Assembly: GCF_001261735.1 (NCBI RefSeq) | Contig: NZ_CVRP01000017.1 | Coordinates: 1 to 64,000, forward strand | Source: Dysgonomonas sp. BGC7 | GTDB taxonomy: Bacteria > Bacteroidota > Bacteroidia > Bacteroidales > Dysgonomonadaceae | Length of the DNA: 64,000 bases | Direction of reading: 5' to 3' | Shown here: positions 61,139 through 64,000 of the stretch, piece after piece | How the letters are laid out: every line of letters begins with the position of its first letter | Position numbering within the stretch: the stretch's first letter is position 1 | The notes under the pieces: generated by a model | What the model saw: the letters and a program-made list of their open reading frames with translations, nothing else | What the model was told of the DNA's origin: nothing | Databases searched by the model: none | Position numbers and translations under genes: made by a program

Positions 61139-63346
61139 ATGAATAGCTATCCTATATATAATAATGAAGGGCTTACTCTTTCCAAATTTAAAAGATTGAT
61201 GAAAGGGTTGGAAGCTAATCTTACTGTCGACGAGATGCAAAAGTTGCGCAAGGTAGTGAAGAGGGCTATTTCTGACAATGTGTATCAAAAAGATCATCAG
61301 ATAGGAAGTATTACCGACCTCACAGTCAGCACAAGTATCATCCTCATAGAAGAGCTTGGCCTGAAAAGTGCTGCCGTTATTGCTTTAATATTATATAGGC
61401 CTGTTGTGCATAAATCTGTAACTACAGAAGATATCAGGAAAATATTTGGAGCAGATGTTGCTGATATAGTGAACGGGCTGATTAAGATAAATGCTTTGGA
61501 GACCAACGAGTCGGCAATGGCATCGGACAATTATATAAAGTTGCTGATCTCTCTGGCAGAAGATATGCGTGTTATCCTTATCAAGATAGCCAGCCGTTTG
61601 CATAAAATAAGGTGTGCAGAGCAATATGACGAGCAATACAGGTTGCAGTTAGCAATAGAAGTGTCGTATCTGTACACCCCGCTTGCACACAAACTCGGAC
61701 TTTACAATATAAAGACCGAGATGGAAGACCTCTATCTTAAATATACAGACAGGGAAGCCTACAATTATATATTGAGCAAATTGAGCGAGAGCAAGGCTTC
61801 ACGCGACAAGTACATAGCCGAATTTATAGCACCTATAAATGCAAAACTCAAGGAAACCGGGCTGAAATATGATATAAAAGGCAGAGTGAAATCTATATCG
61901 TCTATCAACAATAAGCTGAAAAAACAAAAGATAGACTTCGAATCTATATATGACTTGTTTGCCATCAGGATAATCCTAGACTCTCCTTTAGACAAGGAGA
62001 AAGCCGAGTGCTGGCAGGCATACTCTATAGTGACAGATATGTACACCCCCAATCCCAAAAGGCTTAAGGACTGGCTGTCTATCCCCAAAAGTAATGGTTA
62101 CGAGTCTTTGCATACCACAGTGATGGGGCCCGAATCCAGATGGGTGGAAGTTCAGATACGTACCCGCCGCATGGATGAGATTGCAGAAAGAGGGCTTGCT
62201 GCACACTGGAAGTATAAAGGAGTGAAGAGCCAATCGAAAATGGATGACTGGCTTACAGGGTTGAGAGAGATGCTGGAGAATAAAGATCTGGAGAATACTG
62301 AAAAATTAGAAAATTTCAAACTCGATCTTTACGATGACGAGATATACGTATTTACTCCCAAAGGAGATTTGCATAAGCTGCCGAAAGGTGCAACAATATT
62401 AGATTTTGCTTTTTCCATCCATTCTCGTATCGGTTCCACTTGTGTGTCGGGAAAGGTAAACGGACGAAATGTATCCATCAGGCATAAACTGAAAAACGGC
62501 GATCAGATAGAAATATTGACATCACCAAACCAGTCTCCGAAAAGGGATTGGCTAAACTTTGTTACAACCTCTAAGGCTAAGAATAAAATACGCCAAAGCC
62601 TAAAAGAAGAAGCAAACAAACAGGTAGAGATAGCAAAAGAATTGCTGAAACGCCGTGTAAAAAACCGTAAGATAGAAATCAACGAATCTATTATGATGCG
62701 GTTGATAAAAAAACTCGGCTTTAAAACAATTACCGATTTCTATATAAAGATAGCAGAGGAAAGTCTCGACGTAAATACTTTTATAGATCAATATCTAGAT
62801 CTGGAAAAGAAAGAGACAGAGCCGCACGAACGGCACGAGGCTGTAAGTGCTGATAAATATGTGCCATTGCAACCCGAATCGAAAAAAGACTCTGTTCGGA
62901 AAGAAGAATTGGTTATTGATCAGAATCTGACCGGAATAGACTATCGGCTGGCTAAATGCTGTAATCCGATATACGGAGATGAGATATTCGGTTTTGTGTC
63001 TTCGCAGGGGATAAAGATACACCGCAAGAATTGTCCGAATGCAGGAGATATGTTGTCTCGTTTTGCATACAGAGTGATTCCTGCACGCTGGTCGGGCAAA
63101 TCGGGGTCTACCTACACAGTCACATTACGGGTGATAGGGAATGACGACATCGGTGTGATCAACAACCTGACATCGATAATAGCCAAAGAAGACGGGATAA
63201 ATATGCGTTCGATCAGTATAGATTCTAACGACGGATTGTTTCAGGGCAATATATCGGTTATGCTTAACAATACGGATATGCTAAATGGTCTGATGAAAAA
63301 ACTTCGTACCGTAAGAGGTGTGAAAGATGTGAGCAGGCTGAATTAA
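61139..63346 (+). CDS. relA: RelA/SpoT-family (p)ppGpp synthetase with inactive hydrolase domain
   Basis: 735 residues: a pseudo-hydrolase HD region (about 25-190), a synthetase domain (about 245-365, with KSNGYESLHTTV and EVQIRTRRMDEIAERGLAAHWKYK), TGS (about 395-460), a zinc-finger-like CC region (around KCCNPIYGDE) and C-terminal ACT (about 660-735). The catalytic HDxxED of the hydrolase aligns with YRPVVH, so hydrolysis is lost. The synthetase keeps RLKD at 308-311, the RxKD form typical of bifunctional Rel/SpoT rather than the ExDD of RelA. It should make (p)ppGpp upon starvation. A separate hydrolase must exist elsewhere. Confidence 0.9.
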   Translation: MNSYPIYNNEGLTLSKFKRLMKGLEANLTVDEMQKLRKVVKRAISDNVYQKDHQIGSITDLTVSTSIILIEELGLKSAAVIALILYRPVVHKSVTTEDIRKIFGADVADIVNGLIKINALETNESAMASDNYIKLLISLAEDMRVILIKIASRLHKIRCAEQYDEQYRLQLAIEVSYLYTPLAHKLGLYNIKTEMEDLYLKYTDREAYNYILSKLSESKASRDKYIAEFIAPINAKLKETGLKYDIKGRVKSISSINNKLKKQKIDFESIYDLFAIRIILDSPLDKEKAECWQAYSIVTDMYTPNPKRLKDWLSIPKSNGYESLHTTVMGPESRWVEVQIRTRRMDEIAERGLAAHWKYKGVKSQSKMDDWLTGLREMLENKDLENTEKLENFKLDLYDDEIYVFTPKGDLHKLPKGATILDFAFSIHSRIGSTCVSGKVNGRNVSIRHKLKNGDQIEILTSPNQSPKRDWLNFVTTSKAKNKIRQSLKEEANKQVEIAKELLKRRVKNRKIEINESIMMRLIKKLGFKTITDFYIKIAEESLDVNTFIDQYLDLEKKETEPHERHEAVSADKYVPLQPESKKDSVRKEELVIDQNLTGIDYRLAKCCNPIYGDEIFGFVSSQGIKIHRKNCPNAGDMLSRFAYRVIPARWSGKSGSTYTVTLRVIGNDDIGVINNLTSIIAKEDGINMRSISIDSNDGLFQGNISVMLNNTDMLNGLMKKLRTVRGVKDVSRLN

Positions 63347-63353
63347 AAATAAA

Positions 63354-63382
63354 AAGGTCGGTACGTTTTTCGTATCGATCTT
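63354..63382 (-). terminator. terminator of the Lys/Ala-rich protein gene
   Basis: A 12-bp stem with two G-U pairs (63354-63365 with 63371-63382) and a 5-base loop. On the minus strand it is followed by TTTATTTTT, 65 bases after the stop. Confidence 0.6.
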
Positions 63383-63446
63383 CCCAGCTTTGGCTGATAG
63401 ATAAATTGTCAGCCGACTGTTTGCATAGTGCGTGAAAAAATACTAC

Positions 63447-63788
63447 CTATTTCTTTTCCACAGCTTTCTTTACATCTGCTTTTACTTCTTTTACTTCTTT
63501 TTTAGCCTTGTTAGTTGCTTCTTTTTCTTCGTGTTTTACATCTTTCTTAGCTGCATTAACTTCAGATTTAACTGTTTTCTTTGATTCTTTTACATCTTTG
63601 TCAGCTGCTTTTTTAGTTTCATTTAAATGAAGCTTAGCATCATGCTTGGCATCGCCTAATGAGCTTTTTGCTTTTTGGGTTTCTGTCTTTGTTTCTTTTT
63701 TTGCTTTAGAAACTACATCCTGTGCCATTACATTACCTGATACTAACAATGCAATTGCAGCAATACCTGCAAGAATAGTCTTTTTCAT
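63447..63788 (-). CDS. Lys/Ala/Glu-rich periplasmic protein
   Basis: 113 residues: a signal peptide (MKKTILAGIAAIALLVSGNVMAQ) and a mature part that is almost entirely Lys, Ala, Glu, Asp, Val and Thr. It reads as a continuous amphipathic helix with repeats of the type KKxVKxEVxxAKKDVKxE. The composition resembles LEA-like or histone-H1-like tails. No aromatic residue occurs after the signal peptide. Function unknown; a stress-related or polyanion-binding role is only a guess. Confidence 0.7.
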   Translation of the reverse strand: MKKTILAGIAAIALLVSGNVMAQDVVSKAKKETKTETQKAKSSLGDAKHDAKLHLNETKKAADKDVKESKKTVKSEVNAAKKDVKHEEKEATNKAKKEVKEVKADVKKAVEKK

Positions 63789-63818
63789 GACCTTGTTTTT
63801 TTAATTGTTGTTTTATAT

Positions 63819-63855
63819 ATGAATTGTATCCCAATTCTGATATAAAACAATTCAT
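63819..63855. repeat. inverted repeat in the leader of the Lys/Ala-rich protein gene
   Basis: ATGAATTGT (63819-63827) and ACAATTCAT (63847-63855) are perfect inverted copies 19 bases apart, 31 bases upstream of the start codon. It could be an operator or a 5' RNA hairpin. The rest of 63789-64000 shows AT-rich sequence and no gene. Confidence 0.4.
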
Positions 63856-64000
63856 GAATTTCTTTGTTTTCGTCAAAGCCATTTATTTTTGTGCAAATTT
63901 TGCAAAAGAATATTTACTAATCTTAAAAAAAAGATAATGGTCAATTATACATAAAAACGAATAATTATTACCTTTGGAAACCCAAATAGCCGAACCTCAA

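Overview
The window is a low-GC chromosomal segment from the Bacteroidota, most likely order Bacteroidales and close to the Dysgonomonas/Parabacteroides part of the tree (the genus is inference). The signs are promoters of the TTTG-N19..21-TAnnTTTG type, A-rich leaders without Shine-Dalgarno sequences, a Bacteroides-type serine palmitoyltransferase, GldH, a type IX secretion (T9SS type B) sorting domain, the rpmB-rpmG-DUF4295-ftsY-rimO order, a Ser-type sulfatase and TlpA-like lipoproteins. It is nearly all core genome. No insertion sequence, prophage or CRISPR array was seen. Only the left edge (1-2100) looks accessory: a HEAT-repeat protein, a secreted orphan and an orphan tRNA 3' fragment beside two tRNA-Asn genes.

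Layout. 2.4-6.2 kb: a PfkB-family kinase, an SDR, a PP-loop ATPase and dihydrolipoamide dehydrogenase. 6.3-8.7 kb: two TlpA-like lipoproteins. 8.9-14 kb: an L,D-transpeptidase, groESL, gapA and a TonB-domain protein. 14.1-21.9 kb: a long minus-strand unit, degenerate LytM protein - dxr - rseP - metF - holB - PSP1/RicT - gldH. 22.2-25.8 kb: serine palmitoyltransferase, a T9SS cargo protein and an epimerase. 26-30.7 kb: L28, L33, DUF4295, ftsY, rimO, HU and an HU-membrane-LysM fusion. 30.7-37.4 kb: a surface glycan set (flippase, DUF268, GT11 fucosyltransferase, GT2, LicD) and a phosphoethanolamine transferase-like enzyme. 37.4-47.5 kb: the tryptophan operon, transcribed leftward as trpL-trpB-trpE-trpG-trpB2-trpD-(AroQ-like)-(quinone reductase)-(MFS)-trpC-trpF-trpA. 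47.6-64 kb: sulfatase, phosphoesterase, patatin, proS, a YjjG-like nucleotidase, an acyltransferase, flavodoxin, MATE, ung, a glycosyltransferase, an orphan HTH protein, relA and a Lys/Ala-rich periplasmic protein.

The most noteworthy signals are these. (1) Upstream of trpB lies a complete Trp attenuator: a promoter, a 19-residue leader peptide with three consecutive Trp codons, competing stems and a terminator. (2) A ~30-bp motif with core TTTGTCAGGTTTTAGTTAA occurs five times, each copy in the same orientation relative to the nearest downstream gene on its strand. (3) An HU-transmembrane-LysM fusion protein could link DNA to the envelope. (4) The RelA homologue has lost its hydrolase HD motif but keeps the RxKD signature of bifunctional enzymes. 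(5) A sigma-54-like site lies just upstream of groES. (6) Three genes not needed for Trp synthesis sit inside the trp operon.
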